Below, one piece after another: positions 1-7,399 of a DNA stretch of 35,490 nt; within the stretch, counting starts at the first letter, position 1, and each line of letters opens with the position of its first letter. The position numbers were made by a program, and so were the translations under genes. The stretch spans positions 1 through 35,490 of the forward strand of contig JAFWZN010000001.1 in assembly GCA_017522345.1 (NCBI GenBank). The letters run 5' to 3'. The stretch is from Clostridia bacterium (GTDB lineage Bacteria > Bacillota > Clostridia > Christensenellales > Aristaeellaceae). The notes beneath the pieces are model-generated. The model was given only the letters and a program-made list of their open reading frames with translations. It was not told the DNA's origin and did not search any database.

Positions 1-2
1 AA

Positions 3-104
3 CTGATACTTTATATGGATTACTACAACAACCATCGTATCAAGGCAAAGCTTAAGGGCTTGCCGCCTGCTATTCACAGACAACAAGCCCTCTCGGCTGC
101 CTAA
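3..104 (+). CDS. IS3-family transposase OrfB, C-terminal fragment
   Basis: Frame 3 is open from the window edge to a TAA at 102-104 and encodes 33 residues. They include YMDYYNNHRIKAKLKGLPP, the signature C-terminal end of IS3-family OrfB (DDE/rve integrase, usually with YxxYN..R.h..L.g.sP). The catalytic DDE residues lie upstream, outside the window. In the family, OrfB is usually made with OrfA by programmed -1 frameshifting; that region is not visible here. The identification rests on this motif together with the matching terminal repeat just downstream. Confidence 0.85.
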   Translation: MILYMDYYNNHRIKAKLKGLPPAIHRQQALSAA

Positions 105-114
105 TCTATTATTC

Positions 115-139
115 TGTCTAACTTTTTGGGGTCACTTCA
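115..139. repeat. IS right terminal inverted repeat
   Basis: The sequence TGTCTAACTTTTTGGGGTCA followed by CTTCA matches the familiar IS3/IS150 right end. The partner repeat is outside the window. Directly after it, at 141-155, lies ATCCCCTGCGGGCTTTTT. This looks like the right arm and U-tract of a terminator whose left arm may have been separated by the insertion. Confidence 0.75.
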
Positions 140-169
140 AATCCCCTGCGGGCTTTTTCTTTTCAAAAA

Positions 170-198
170 TTGACACCCGTTTATAAATTTTGTATAAT
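170..198 (+). promoter_or_regulatory. Sigma-A promoter of scpB
   Basis: A perfect TTGACA (170-175) and a perfect TATAAT (193-198) are separated by 17 nt. The predicted transcript starts near 205 and carries a GGAG ribosome binding site at 216-219, before the ATG at 229. Both hexamers lie outside the IS terminus at 139, so this is not an IS-hybrid promoter. Confidence 0.85.
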
Positions 199-228
199 AC
201 ATGGGAAGAAATTTCGGAGTGTGTTGTC

Positions 229-762
229 ATGGAAATCAACGACCTTTGCGGCATTTTGGAAGCCATTTTATATGTTGCGGGCGAGCCTGTGCGCGTGGAT
301 CAGCTGGCGCACGCTTTGAACCTAACGCAGATGGAGCTCGAGCCTGCGATTGAAAAGCTCAGAGACAATTGCTTGTTGGAAAAGCGCGGGCTGCGCCTAA
401 ACCGCCACGGCGGGGAGATTCAGATGTCGATTAATCCCGATTATGCAAAATACGTGGAAATGCTTTTGCAGCCTGTTCAGAAGCAGTCGCTTTCTCAGGC
501 GGTTATGGAGACGCTTTCCATCATCGCCTATCGCCAACCCGTCACGAAAGCAGAGATTGAGGCGGTTCGCGGCGTAAAGTGCGATTATTCCGTGCAGCTT
601 TTGCTTGCGCGCGGCCTCATTGAAGAAGCCGGGCGCAGGGAAACGCTGGGCCGACCCATTGAGTACGTTACCACCGATCGCTTTTTAGTGCATTTTGGCC
701 TTGAGGGCCTTTTTGAACTTCCGAAGGTCAAGGAATTTGAGGATATGAACAAAGGGGAGTAA
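229..762 (+). CDS. scpB: Segregation and condensation protein ScpB
   Basis: This 177-residue protein is the winged-helix kleisin-associated subunit (KITE) of the bacterial SMC-ScpA-ScpB condensin, which compacts and segregates the chromosome. Family hallmarks visible are the start (LEAILYVAGEPV), the central segment LSQAVMETLSIIAYRQPVTK, and GRPIEYVTTDRFLVHFGL near the C-terminus. Length is close to the usual ~180-200 residues. The ATG at 229 was chosen because GGAG sits 9 nt upstream. An in-frame TTG at 190 would overlap the -10 element and cannot be the start. scpA, usually immediately upstream and often overlapping, is absent; an IS end is there instead. It leads a run of five closely spaced genes. 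Confidence 0.93.
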   Translation: MEINDLCGILEAILYVAGEPVRVDQLAHALNLTQMELEPAIEKLRDNCLLEKRGLRLNRHGGEIQMSINPDYAKYVEMLLQPVQKQSLSQAVMETLSIIAYRQPVTKAEIEAVRGVKCDYSVQLLLARGLIEEAGRRETLGRPIEYVTTDRFLVHFGLEGLFELPKVKEFEDMNKGE

Positions 763-768
763 AGAAAA

Positions 769-1479
769 ATGAGACATCATATCGATACCATTCCCGTGTG
801 GGATGCTTACCGCAAAGACTGTGAATGCCCGCTGTGCCTTTTGGAGGAAGAAAACGAGGTCAATTATGTCAATGCCTTTATGGGCGGAAGCGTTATGGAG
901 CCGGACGTCCGCGTGGAGGTCAACGAAAAGGGCTTCTGCGGGCGGCATTTCAAGCTGATGCTCAATAACAACAACCGCCTTGGCGTCGCGCTTATGGCGC
1001 ATACATATCTTAAAGAAACCATGGCGAAGCTGGGCGCGACCGAAATGGCGGTCAACGCGCAGAAGGTCGGCGGTCTTTTTTCTAAAAGGATTGTTTCGGG
1101 AAACGACTTTTCTGGCATCACCGACACCTGCATACTGTGCGACCGCCTGAACAACACCATGGACCGCTATGTTTACACCGTTGTATACATGTATAAGCAT
1201 GAAAGCGCGTTCAAGGCGCAGTTTCAAAAGAGCAAAGGCATGTGCTTAAAGCACTTTGCCCAGGTGATTGCATCCGCCGAGGAGCAGTTGAAGGGACCGG
1301 AGCTTAAGAGCTTCATGAACGATCTTAAAAAGATTCAGCTTGAGAATATGGCGCGCCTTGAAAAGGAAATTGAGTGGTTTACGCTCAAGTTTGACCACAA
1401 AAACGCGGATAAGCCGTGGGGCACGAGCAAGGATTCTCTGGAGCGCGTGATTCTGAAGCTGCGCGGAAAATGCATATAA
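769..1479 (+). CDS. DUF6062 family protein with duplicated CxxC/CxxH modules
   Basis: This 236-residue protein resembles the DUF6062 family, of unknown function, which I know from Clostridia; the opening HIDTIPVWDAYRKDCECPLC is characteristic. It contains two similar cysteine/histidine modules: C20xxC23 ... C57xxH60 and C121xxC124 ... C159xxH162. The gap between half-sites is 33 residues in the first and 34 in the second. This suggests an internally duplicated metal-binding fold, probably zinc; that is inference. C18 is an extra cysteine next to the first module. No signal peptide or membrane segment is seen, so it is probably cytosolic. It starts 6 nt after scpB, with GGGGAG inside the scpB end, so the two are probably co-transcribed. 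Confidence 0.8.
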   Translation: MRHHIDTIPVWDAYRKDCECPLCLLEEENEVNYVNAFMGGSVMEPDVRVEVNEKGFCGRHFKLMLNNNNRLGVALMAHTYLKETMAKLGATEMAVNAQKVGGLFSKRIVSGNDFSGITDTCILCDRLNNTMDRYVYTVVYMYKHESAFKAQFQKSKGMCLKHFAQVIASAEEQLKGPELKSFMNDLKKIQLENMARLEKEIEWFTLKFDHKNADKPWGTSKDSLERVILKLRGKCI

Positions 1480-1497
1480 TAAGCGGAGGATATAAAA

Positions 1498-3519
1498 ATG
1501 GTTGAGTTCCGTTTGCCTTTCTTTGGACATGGCGGCGATTACAATCCCGATCAATGGCTGGACAGACCCGACGTCCTTGAACAGGACATTGAATACATGA
1601 AGGAAGCCGGAATCACGCTTGTGAGCGTGGGCATTTTCGCGTGGGCGGCGCTTGAGCCGGAGGAGGGAAAATACAATTTTAGCTGGCTTAAAGACATTCT
1701 TGATAAGCTTCACGCAGCGGGCGTTTCGGCGCTTCTGGCTACGCCGTCGGGCGCGAGACCGGCATGGATGAGCGTAAAGTATCCGGAGGTTCTGCGCGTA
1801 AACAACGGCGTTCGCAATCATCACGGAAACAGGCACAACCATTGTCTGACCTCGCCCGTGTACCGCGATTTTGTGACCAAGATGAACACGCGTCTGGCGG
1901 AGGAATTCGGAACGCATCCCGCCGTTGTCGGCTGGCATATATCCAATGAATACGGCGGCGACTGCAAGTGCGAATTGTGTCAGGAAGCCTTCAGAGGCTG
2001 GCTCAAAAACCGCTATAAGACGCTTGACAATATCAATAAAGCGTGGTGGACCGCGTTCTGGGCAAAGACATACACCGACTGGAATCAGATCCGTTCGCCC
2101 GAAGACATCGGCGAAAGCGCAATCTGCGGAATGAATCTGGACTGGAAGCGGTTTGTCAGCGATCAGACGAGAGACTTTTTTAGAAACGAAATTGCGCCGA
2201 TCAGAAAGATTACGCCGGATCTGCCCGTTTCCATCAACACCATGACGCTTTTTAACGGCCTTGATTATTCAAGCTTCAAGGACGACGTGGACTTTTTCGG
2301 CTTTGACGCGTATCCCATGTGGGGCGGAAAGAGCGATTACGACGTGGCGATTGAAACCGCGCTCACCTACGATCAGGTGCGCGGCTACGGAAATCGCGTG
2401 TGGTCCTTGATGGAATGCACGCCCTCTCAGGTCAACTGGCAGGATATCTGCCGGATGAAGCACACGGGACTGCACCCGCTTGTAAGCCTTCAGGCGGTTG
2501 CGCACGGCTCGGATACGGTGATGATGTTCCAGTGGCGAAAGGGAAGAGGCGCAGCCGAAAAATTCCACGGCGCGGTAGTAGGACATGATTCCACCAATAA
2601 AACCCGCGTTTTCAAGGAAGTCAAGCAGGTGGGCGAGATGCTCAAAACCATCCGGCCCGTCGTAAACGCCGAAACGCATGCCGAGGTCGCCGTGATTTTC
2701 GATCAGCAGACGAGATGGGCGCTTTCGTATGCGCAGGGCCCCCGAAAGAAAAAGGATTACACGGGGGTTGTAAAGGAGCATTACGAGGCGCTTTACAAAA
2801 TGGGTCTGAACGTCGACGTCATCGATTGCGACAAGCCCTTTGACGGATATAAGGTGCTGGCTGCGCCGTATCTTTATATGGTGCGAAAAGGCATGAAGGA
2901 GAAGCTCGAAGCATATGTCCAAAATGGCGGAACGCTCGTTGTCGGCTTCTTCTCCGGGCTTGTGGATGAAAGCGATCTGTGCTTTATGGACGGCGCGCCC
3001 GGCCCGATCAGGGAGCTTTGCGGCGTATGGGCCGAGGAAACCGACGCCTTGTACGATCATCAGAGAAATTCCTTCGTCATGGAAAAGGAGAACGAGCTGG
3101 GCCTTGCAGGCGAATATGCCTGCAGCTGGATGTGCGACGTATTGAATCTTGAAGGCGCAAAGGCCGTCGCCCATTACGGAAGCGATTATTATAAGGGCAC
3201 GCCCGCCGTTACCGTAAATAAATACCATAAGGGCAAAACCTATTACGTCGCAAGCCGGGCCGAGCAAAAATTCTACGATGATTTCTATAAAGCGCTTATT
3301 AAGCAGGCGGGCGTTCAGCCGCTGATCGAAGACGTCCCGGACGGCGTGCTCGCTCAAAAGCGCGTAAAGAACGGAAGGGAATACCTTTTTGTGATGAATT
3401 TCTCGCGCGAGGAAAGGACGATTCGTGTTCCTGAGGGATGCGACCTCCTTTCAGGCGAGAAGACGACGGGCGAGATCACGCTTAATGAAAACGGCGCCGC
3501 CGTCATCGAAATTGCTTGA
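1498..3519 (+). CDS. Beta-galactosidase, glycoside hydrolase family 42
   Basis: This 673-residue GH42 enzyme hydrolyses terminal beta-D-galactosides. The N-terminal TIM barrel carries GGDYNPDQW (12-20), the acid/base Glu151 in WHISNEYGG, and the nucleophile Glu306 in SLMECTPSQVNW. The GH42 zinc cysteines are present: C116, and C156/C158/C161 in DCKCELC. A trimerisation domain (about 390-600) and a small C-terminal beta domain follow. There is no signal peptide, so it is cytosolic and would act on imported oligosaccharides. The ATG at 1498 follows GCGGAGGA. No sugar transporter or regulator adjoins it; it sits inside a housekeeping run between DUF6062 and a phosphoesterase. The family is certain, the natural substrate is not. 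Confidence 0.93.
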   Translation: MVEFRLPFFGHGGDYNPDQWLDRPDVLEQDIEYMKEAGITLVSVGIFAWAALEPEEGKYNFSWLKDILDKLHAAGVSALLATPSGARPAWMSVKYPEVLRVNNGVRNHHGNRHNHCLTSPVYRDFVTKMNTRLAEEFGTHPAVVGWHISNEYGGDCKCELCQEAFRGWLKNRYKTLDNINKAWWTAFWAKTYTDWNQIRSPEDIGESAICGMNLDWKRFVSDQTRDFFRNEIAPIRKITPDLPVSINTMTLFNGLDYSSFKDDVDFFGFDAYPMWGGKSDYDVAIETALTYDQVRGYGNRVWSLMECTPSQVNWQDICRMKHTGLHPLVSLQAVAHGSDTVMMFQWRKGRGAAEKFHGAVVGHDSTNKTRVFKEVKQVGEMLKTIRPVVNAETHAEVAVIFDQQTRWALSYAQGPRKKKDYTGVVKEHYEALYKMGLNVDVIDCDKPFDGYKVLAAPYLYMVRKGMKEKLEAYVQNGGTLVVGFFSGLVDESDLCFMDGAPGPIRELCGVWAEETDALYDHQRNSFVMEKENELGLAGEYACSWMCDVLNLEGAKAVAHYGSDYYKGTPAVTVNKYHKGKTYYVASRAEQKFYDDFYKALIKQAGVQPLIEDVPDGVLAQKRVKNGREYLFVMNFSREERTIRVPEGCDLLSGEKTTGEITLNENGAAVIEIA

Positions 3520-3534
3520 TAAGGGAGAAAAAGC

Positions 3535-4305
3535 TTGTTCTATTTTTCTAAACCTGCGGGCGGGCTTTACGTGGGCAAAGCGCTTGTAAAGCCCCCTTTT
3601 GTTCATCTGGTTTCGGCGGGCCTTCCCGTCAGGGGGCTGTTTGTATCCGATATTCATATCCGAAAAAACACGTGGCCGGTGGCCGAGCATGTGATTTCAG
3701 CCATAAAAACGCTGAATGCAGAGCTTGTTTTGCTGGGCGGCGATTACGCGGAATATGACGAGGGGCTTACGCGCTTTTTTGAAGCGCTTTCCCATGTGAA
3801 GCCCAAGTACGGAATATACGCCGTGGAGGGCAACAACGATTATCCCCGCTTTCATGAGGATCACGAGCGCGTAAAACGGGAGATCGAAAAAAGCGGCGCG
3901 CGCCTTTTAAGGGATGAATGCGCGTTTATTCAGACGGATAAGGGCGCGATCGAAATTCTCGGCGCAAGGTGCGCTTATTTCGAAGAAACGCACCCGGAAG
4001 GGCTTTTTTCGGAAAAGGACGGCGTTTTTCGCATACTCATCGCGCATGAGCCTTTGAAAAGCACGCTAAAGGCCGTAAACGGAAAAGCGGATCTTATGCT
4101 GTCGGGGCACACGCACGGCGGGCAGGTGAACGTTTTGGGCTTTACGTGCTACGAGCTGTTGCAGTATGAAGGAAGCTGCCGCTACACCCATCTTGCGGGG
4201 CTTAAAAAGGTTGGTAAAACGTCCGTGCTCGTTTCGCGCGGCATCGGAACCAGCAAATTTGCCGTTCGCTTCGGCGCAAGGCCGGAGATTCATTTGATCA
4301 CGTAA
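3535..4305 (+). CDS. Calcineurin-like metallophosphoesterase
   Basis: This 256-residue protein has all five metallophosphoesterase motifs: D39-x-H41 (SDIH), GGD70 (LLGGDYAE), GNND (99-102), H171 (AHEP) and GHTHGGQ with H192/H194. It resembles the YkuE/YaeI-like subgroup of dinuclear-metal phosphohydrolases. The usual GNHD motif is GNND here, replacing the histidine that often serves as a proton donor, so the substrate class may differ. The start is TTG at 3535 with AGGGAG about 6-7 nt upstream; no better start is available before the conserved core. The N-terminal 30 residues are mildly hydrophobic but not a clear signal peptide. It lies 15 nt after the GH42 gene. Confidence 0.85.
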   Translation: MFYFSKPAGGLYVGKALVKPPFVHLVSAGLPVRGLFVSDIHIRKNTWPVAEHVISAIKTLNAELVLLGGDYAEYDEGLTRFFEALSHVKPKYGIYAVEGNNDYPRFHEDHERVKREIEKSGARLLRDECAFIQTDKGAIEILGARCAYFEETHPEGLFSEKDGVFRILIAHEPLKSTLKAVNGKADLMLSGHTHGGQVNVLGFTCYELLQYEGSCRYTHLAGLKKVGKTSVLVSRGIGTSKFAVRFGARPEIHLIT

Positions 4306-4325
4306 TACAAAGGAGACGGAACCTA

Positions 4326-5030
4326 ATGCGAATGAGAGTTAAAAAGTGGGCGCGTCCGGAATTGTCGGTGTGCCCTTTTTACGTTGCGGAGCCCGGAGAA
4401 ATGAGAGGAAAATGGAGAGAGGCGTTTAAAAAGGATCAGCCGCTTCACATCGAGCTCGGCTGCGGAAAGGGCGTTTCCACCTGTCAAATGGCGCTGTCGG
4501 AAGATAGCAACAATTTTGTCGCCGTCGATCTGATTACGTCCGTCCTGGGCGTTGCCAAGAGAAATGCAGAAAGCGCGTACAAAGGCGTTCGCGAGATAGA
4601 CAACCTCATTTTGTGCAATTTTGATATCGAATATATCGACAGCTTTTTTGCAAGCGAGGATTCTGTTGAAAGAATCTACATTTCCTTCTGCAATCCTTGG
4701 AATCAGCGTCCCAAGCAGGCGAAGCATCGCCTGACTCACCCGAGACAGCTTTTAAAGTATAGGGAAATTATGAAGGATGGCGGTGAGATTTATTTCAAAA
4801 CCGACGACGATAAGCTGTTTAAAGACTCTGTCGGATATTTTGAAAGCTGCGGTTTTGACATAAAATTTATTACCTATGACCTTCATGAAAGTGGATTTAC
4901 GCCAAATTATGAGACGGAACACGAGAAAATGTTCACAAATGAAGGCGTGAAAATCAAATTTTTAATCGCTGAAAAGCGATCCGGCTTTGAAACGACGGCG
5001 GATGCTGCATTGGATGCAGACGAAGAATAG
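4326..5030 (+). CDS. trmB: tRNA (guanine-N7-)-methyltransferase TrmB
   Basis: This 234-residue Rossmann-fold enzyme methylates G46 of tRNAs using S-adenosylmethionine. The SAM motif is IELGCGKG (42-49), followed by NFVAVDL and the family segment RLTHPRQLLKYREIMKDGGEIYFKTDD. C-terminal TPNYETEHEKMF matches the TrmB tail. The usual FPDPWPK..H motif reads FCNPWNQRPKQAKHRL here, so the conserved Asp is Asn. The basic N-terminus (MRMRVKKWARPEL) is typical. The ATG is preceded by AAAGGAGA. It is the last gene of the scpB run. No strong terminator is seen before the serC promoter. Confidence 0.92.
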   Translation: MRMRVKKWARPELSVCPFYVAEPGEMRGKWREAFKKDQPLHIELGCGKGVSTCQMALSEDSNNFVAVDLITSVLGVAKRNAESAYKGVREIDNLILCNFDIEYIDSFFASEDSVERIYISFCNPWNQRPKQAKHRLTHPRQLLKYREIMKDGGEIYFKTDDDKLFKDSVGYFESCGFDIKFITYDLHESGFTPNYETEHEKMFTNEGVKIKFLIAEKRSGFETTADAALDADEE

Positions 5031-5075
5031 AAAATCGGCATTTTTAGAAAATTTGCATAATTCGGCATTTACTGC

Positions 5076-5104
5076 TTGCAATTTTGTTATATTGGGCGTA
5101 TAAT
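5076..5104 (+). promoter_or_regulatory. Promoter of the serC-serA-DUF1015 operon
   Basis: TTGCAA (5076-5081), a 17-nt spacer and a perfect TATAAT (5099-5104) precede serC. Upstream is a direct repeat TCGGCATTT at 5035-5043 and 5062-5070, the second copy just before the -35. TTCGGCA (5061-5067) is the inverse of TGCCGAA (5132-5138) just before the start codon. These could be regulator sites, but no family is recognised. Confidence 0.8.
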
Positions 5105-5139
5105 GTTCAGCATAATCCTAAGAAGGGAGATTGCCGAAC

Positions 5140-6216
5140 ATGAATCGAGTTTACAATTTTGCCGCAGGACCGTCGATGCTGCCCGAGGAGGCGCTGGAGC
5201 GCGCCGCAAACGAAATGCTCTCCTATAAGGGAACGGGCATGTCCGTAATGGAGATGAGTCATCGATCTAAGGGCTATATTGAAATTTTCGATCACACGGT
5301 TTCACTCCTTAGAGAGCTCATGGGAATTTCGGATGATTACGAAGTGCTTCTTTTACAGGGCGGCGCGACCGGCCAGTTTGCAGCGGTGCCCATGAACCTT
5401 TTAAAGACGAGCGCGGACTATGTGGACAGCGGAAACTTCGCTCACGGCGCGCTGGTAGAAGCCAAAAAGTACGGTTCTGTCAATGTGGTCGCCTCTTCCC
5501 GCGACGATAACTATACCTATATTCCTGAAATCGATCCTGATAAGCTGAATAAGAACGCGGATTATTTCTACATCACCACCAACAACACCATTTTCGGAAC
5601 GCGCTATACTTCCATTCCCGACACGGGCGACGTGCCGCTGGTTGCGGATATGTCTTCGAATATTCTTTCGGAGCCTATGGACGTAAACAAATTCGGCGTG
5701 ATCTTTGCAGGCGCTCAGAAAAACATCGGCCCCGCGGGCGTGACGGTTGTAATCGTGCGCAAGGACCTTCTGGGCCGCGCAAACCCGAATACGCCCAAGG
5801 TGTTTGATTGGACGAAAATGGCCGAAAACGGCAGCATGCTCAACACGCCTACCACCTATTCCATCTACATGGCGGGTCTGTGCCTTGAATGGCTCAAAAA
5901 AGAGGGCGGCGTTCGCGTCATTCACATGCGCAACCAGATTAAGGCAAAGCTGCTTTACGATTATCTGGACGAGAGCAAGCTTTTCAAGGGTACGGCGCAC
6001 AGAGATCACCGCTCCATCATGAACGTCACCTTCCGAACCGATGATCCCGACACGGATGCGGCGTTTGTGAAGCTGGCGACCGAGAACGGCATTCTGAACA
6101 TCAAGGGTCACCGTCTGGTCGGCGGCATGCGCGCCAGCATTTATAACGCGATGTCGGTCGAGGGCGTTCAGAAGCTCATTAGTGTCATGAAGCAATTTGA
6201 ACAGGAGCGTGTGTAA
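5140..6216 (+). CDS. serC: Phosphoserine aminotransferase SerC
   Basis: This 358-residue, PLP-dependent class V aminotransferase converts 3-phosphohydroxypyruvate and glutamate to phosphoserine and 2-oxoglutarate, the second step of serine synthesis. Clear marks are YNFAAGPSMLPEEAL at the N-terminus, GMSVMEMSHRSK (33-44), LLLQGGATGQF (70-80) and the PLP-binding Lys194 in FAGAQKNIGPAG. Length is typical. The ATG at 5140 is 10 nt after GGGAG; an in-frame TTG at 5131 is only 1 nt from it and is rejected. It is the first gene of the serine operon, 2 nt from serA. Confidence 0.95.
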   Translation: MNRVYNFAAGPSMLPEEALERAANEMLSYKGTGMSVMEMSHRSKGYIEIFDHTVSLLRELMGISDDYEVLLLQGGATGQFAAVPMNLLKTSADYVDSGNFAHGALVEAKKYGSVNVVASSRDDNYTYIPEIDPDKLNKNADYFYITTNNTIFGTRYTSIPDTGDVPLVADMSSNILSEPMDVNKFGVIFAGAQKNIGPAGVTVVIVRKDLLGRANPNTPKVFDWTKMAENGSMLNTPTTYSIYMAGLCLEWLKKEGGVRVIHMRNQIKAKLLYDYLDESKLFKGTAHRDHRSIMNVTFRTDDPDTDAAFVKLATENGILNIKGHRLVGGMRASIYNAMSVEGVQKLISVMKQFEQERV

Positions 6217-6218
6217 AG

Positions 6219-7388
6219 ATGACGAATATTAAGCTTCTAAATCCCGTATCGCCCGTATGGCGCGATTCGATTTCGGAAAATGAATATGCGCTGGATGCCA
6301 ATATCGCTTCTCCCGATGCGATCATCGTCCGAAGCGCGGATATGCATTCGTATGAACTGGAACATAACGTTCTGGCCGTTGCCCGCGCGGGCGTCGGCGT
6401 GAATAATATCCCCCTGGACGCATATGCCGAAAAGGGCGTAGTTGTGTTCAATTCCCCCGGCGCAAACGCCAATGCGGTCAAGGAGCTCGTTGTTTCCGCG
6501 CTCCTTCTGGCTTCCCGCGATATCACGGGCGGCTGGCTGTGGGCCAATGGCCTAAAGGGCGAAGGCGAGAACGTTGAAAAACTCGTTGAGAAGGGCAAAA
6601 AAGCGTTTGTAGGCCCTGAAATCGCAGGAAAAACGCTGGGCGTCATCGGCCTTGGCGCGATTGGCATTCTGGTTGCCAACGCGGCAAACGCGATGGGCAT
6701 GAAGGTGCTGGGCTACGACCCCTTCATCTCCGTCGATCACGCATGGCAGCTTTCCCGCTCTGTTCAGCACGCGATGAGCGAGGAAGAGGTTGTCGAAAAA
6801 GCCGATTACATCACCGTTCACATTCCCTTAAACGACAAGACCAGAAACAAGTTTGATAAGGCCATGATCTCAAAAATGAAAAAGGGCGCGGTGCTTGTCA
6901 ACTTCGCCAGAGGCGAGCTGTGCGATGCAGACGCCGTCATCGAGGCGCTTGAAAATGGGCAGCTCAGGAAATATATCTGCGACTTCCCCACCGAAAGGCT
7001 GCTCGGCGTAAAGGGCGCAATCTGCCTCCCGCACATCGGCGCGTCCACGCCCGAGAGCGAGGACAACTGCGTGCGCATGGTCGCAAGCCAGCTGGACGCC
7101 TACTTAAAGACGGGCGCGATCAAAAATTCCGTCAATTATCCCGAAGCCGATCCCGGTCGGCTCGTAGAGCCTCGCTTAATCGCGCTTCACCAAAATGTTC
7201 CCAATGTCGTATCTTCCATCACCTCCCTGATTTCCGCGTGCAACATCAATATTGAAAACATGCTCAATAAATCGCGCGGCAAATATGCGTATACCTGCCT
7301 CGATTTGGGTCAGGCCCCCGACGAGGAACTTGTAAAAAAAATCGAGGAGCTGGACACGGTATATCGCGTGCGCGTTTTGAAACCCTGA
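6219..7388 (+). CDS. serA: D-3-phosphoglycerate dehydrogenase SerA, short ACT type
   Basis: This 389-residue NAD-dependent dehydrogenase oxidises 3-phosphoglycerate to 3-phosphohydroxypyruvate, the first step of serine synthesis. It shows ARAGVGVNNIPLDAYAEKGVVVFNSPGANANAVKE typical of the substrate domain, the nucleotide-binding GLGAIG (144-149), and catalytic Arg231 (FARGEL), Glu259 (FPTER) and His272 (PHIGAST). A C-terminal ACT domain (about 318-389, starting NVPNVVSSITSLIS) suggests feedback control by serine, as in E. coli SerA. The intervening domain of the ~525-residue long form is absent. The N-terminal domain is compact. It starts 2 nt after serC, so translational coupling is likely. 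Confidence 0.93.
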   Translation: MTNIKLLNPVSPVWRDSISENEYALDANIASPDAIIVRSADMHSYELEHNVLAVARAGVGVNNIPLDAYAEKGVVVFNSPGANANAVKELVVSALLLASRDITGGWLWANGLKGEGENVEKLVEKGKKAFVGPEIAGKTLGVIGLGAIGILVANAANAMGMKVLGYDPFISVDHAWQLSRSVQHAMSEEEVVEKADYITVHIPLNDKTRNKFDKAMISKMKKGAVLVNFARGELCDADAVIEALENGQLRKYICDFPTERLLGVKGAICLPHIGASTPESEDNCVRMVASQLDAYLKTGAIKNSVNYPEADPGRLVEPRLIALHQNVPNVVSSITSLISACNINIENMLNKSRGKYAYTCLDLGQAPDEELVKKIEELDTVYRVRVLKP

Positions 7389-7399
7389 AAGGAGATTCC

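Larger units (their letters stand above)
1..139 (+). mobile_element. IS3-family (IS150-like) insertion sequence, right end
   Basis: The window begins inside an IS3-family element. It holds the last 33 codons of the OrfB transposase and, 10 nt after its stop, a terminal repeat at 115-139. Read from the outside in, that repeat starts TGAAGTGACCCCAAAAAGTT, the typical IS3/IS150 terminus with a TGA...TCA end. The left end and OrfA lie outside the window, so completeness and target-site duplication cannot be judged. Confidence 0.85.

Noticed and set aside
190..228. Upstream TTG start for scpB
   Set aside because: It overlaps the -10 region of the scpB promoter, so it would not be in the transcript.
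2269..3357. A 362-codon open frame on the - strand
   Set aside because: It lies wholly antisense to the well-supported GH42 gene, shows no recognisable family and is explained by codon bias of the sense gene.
5401..6195. A 264-codon open frame on the - strand
   Set aside because: It is antisense to serC, which has the complete family signature.
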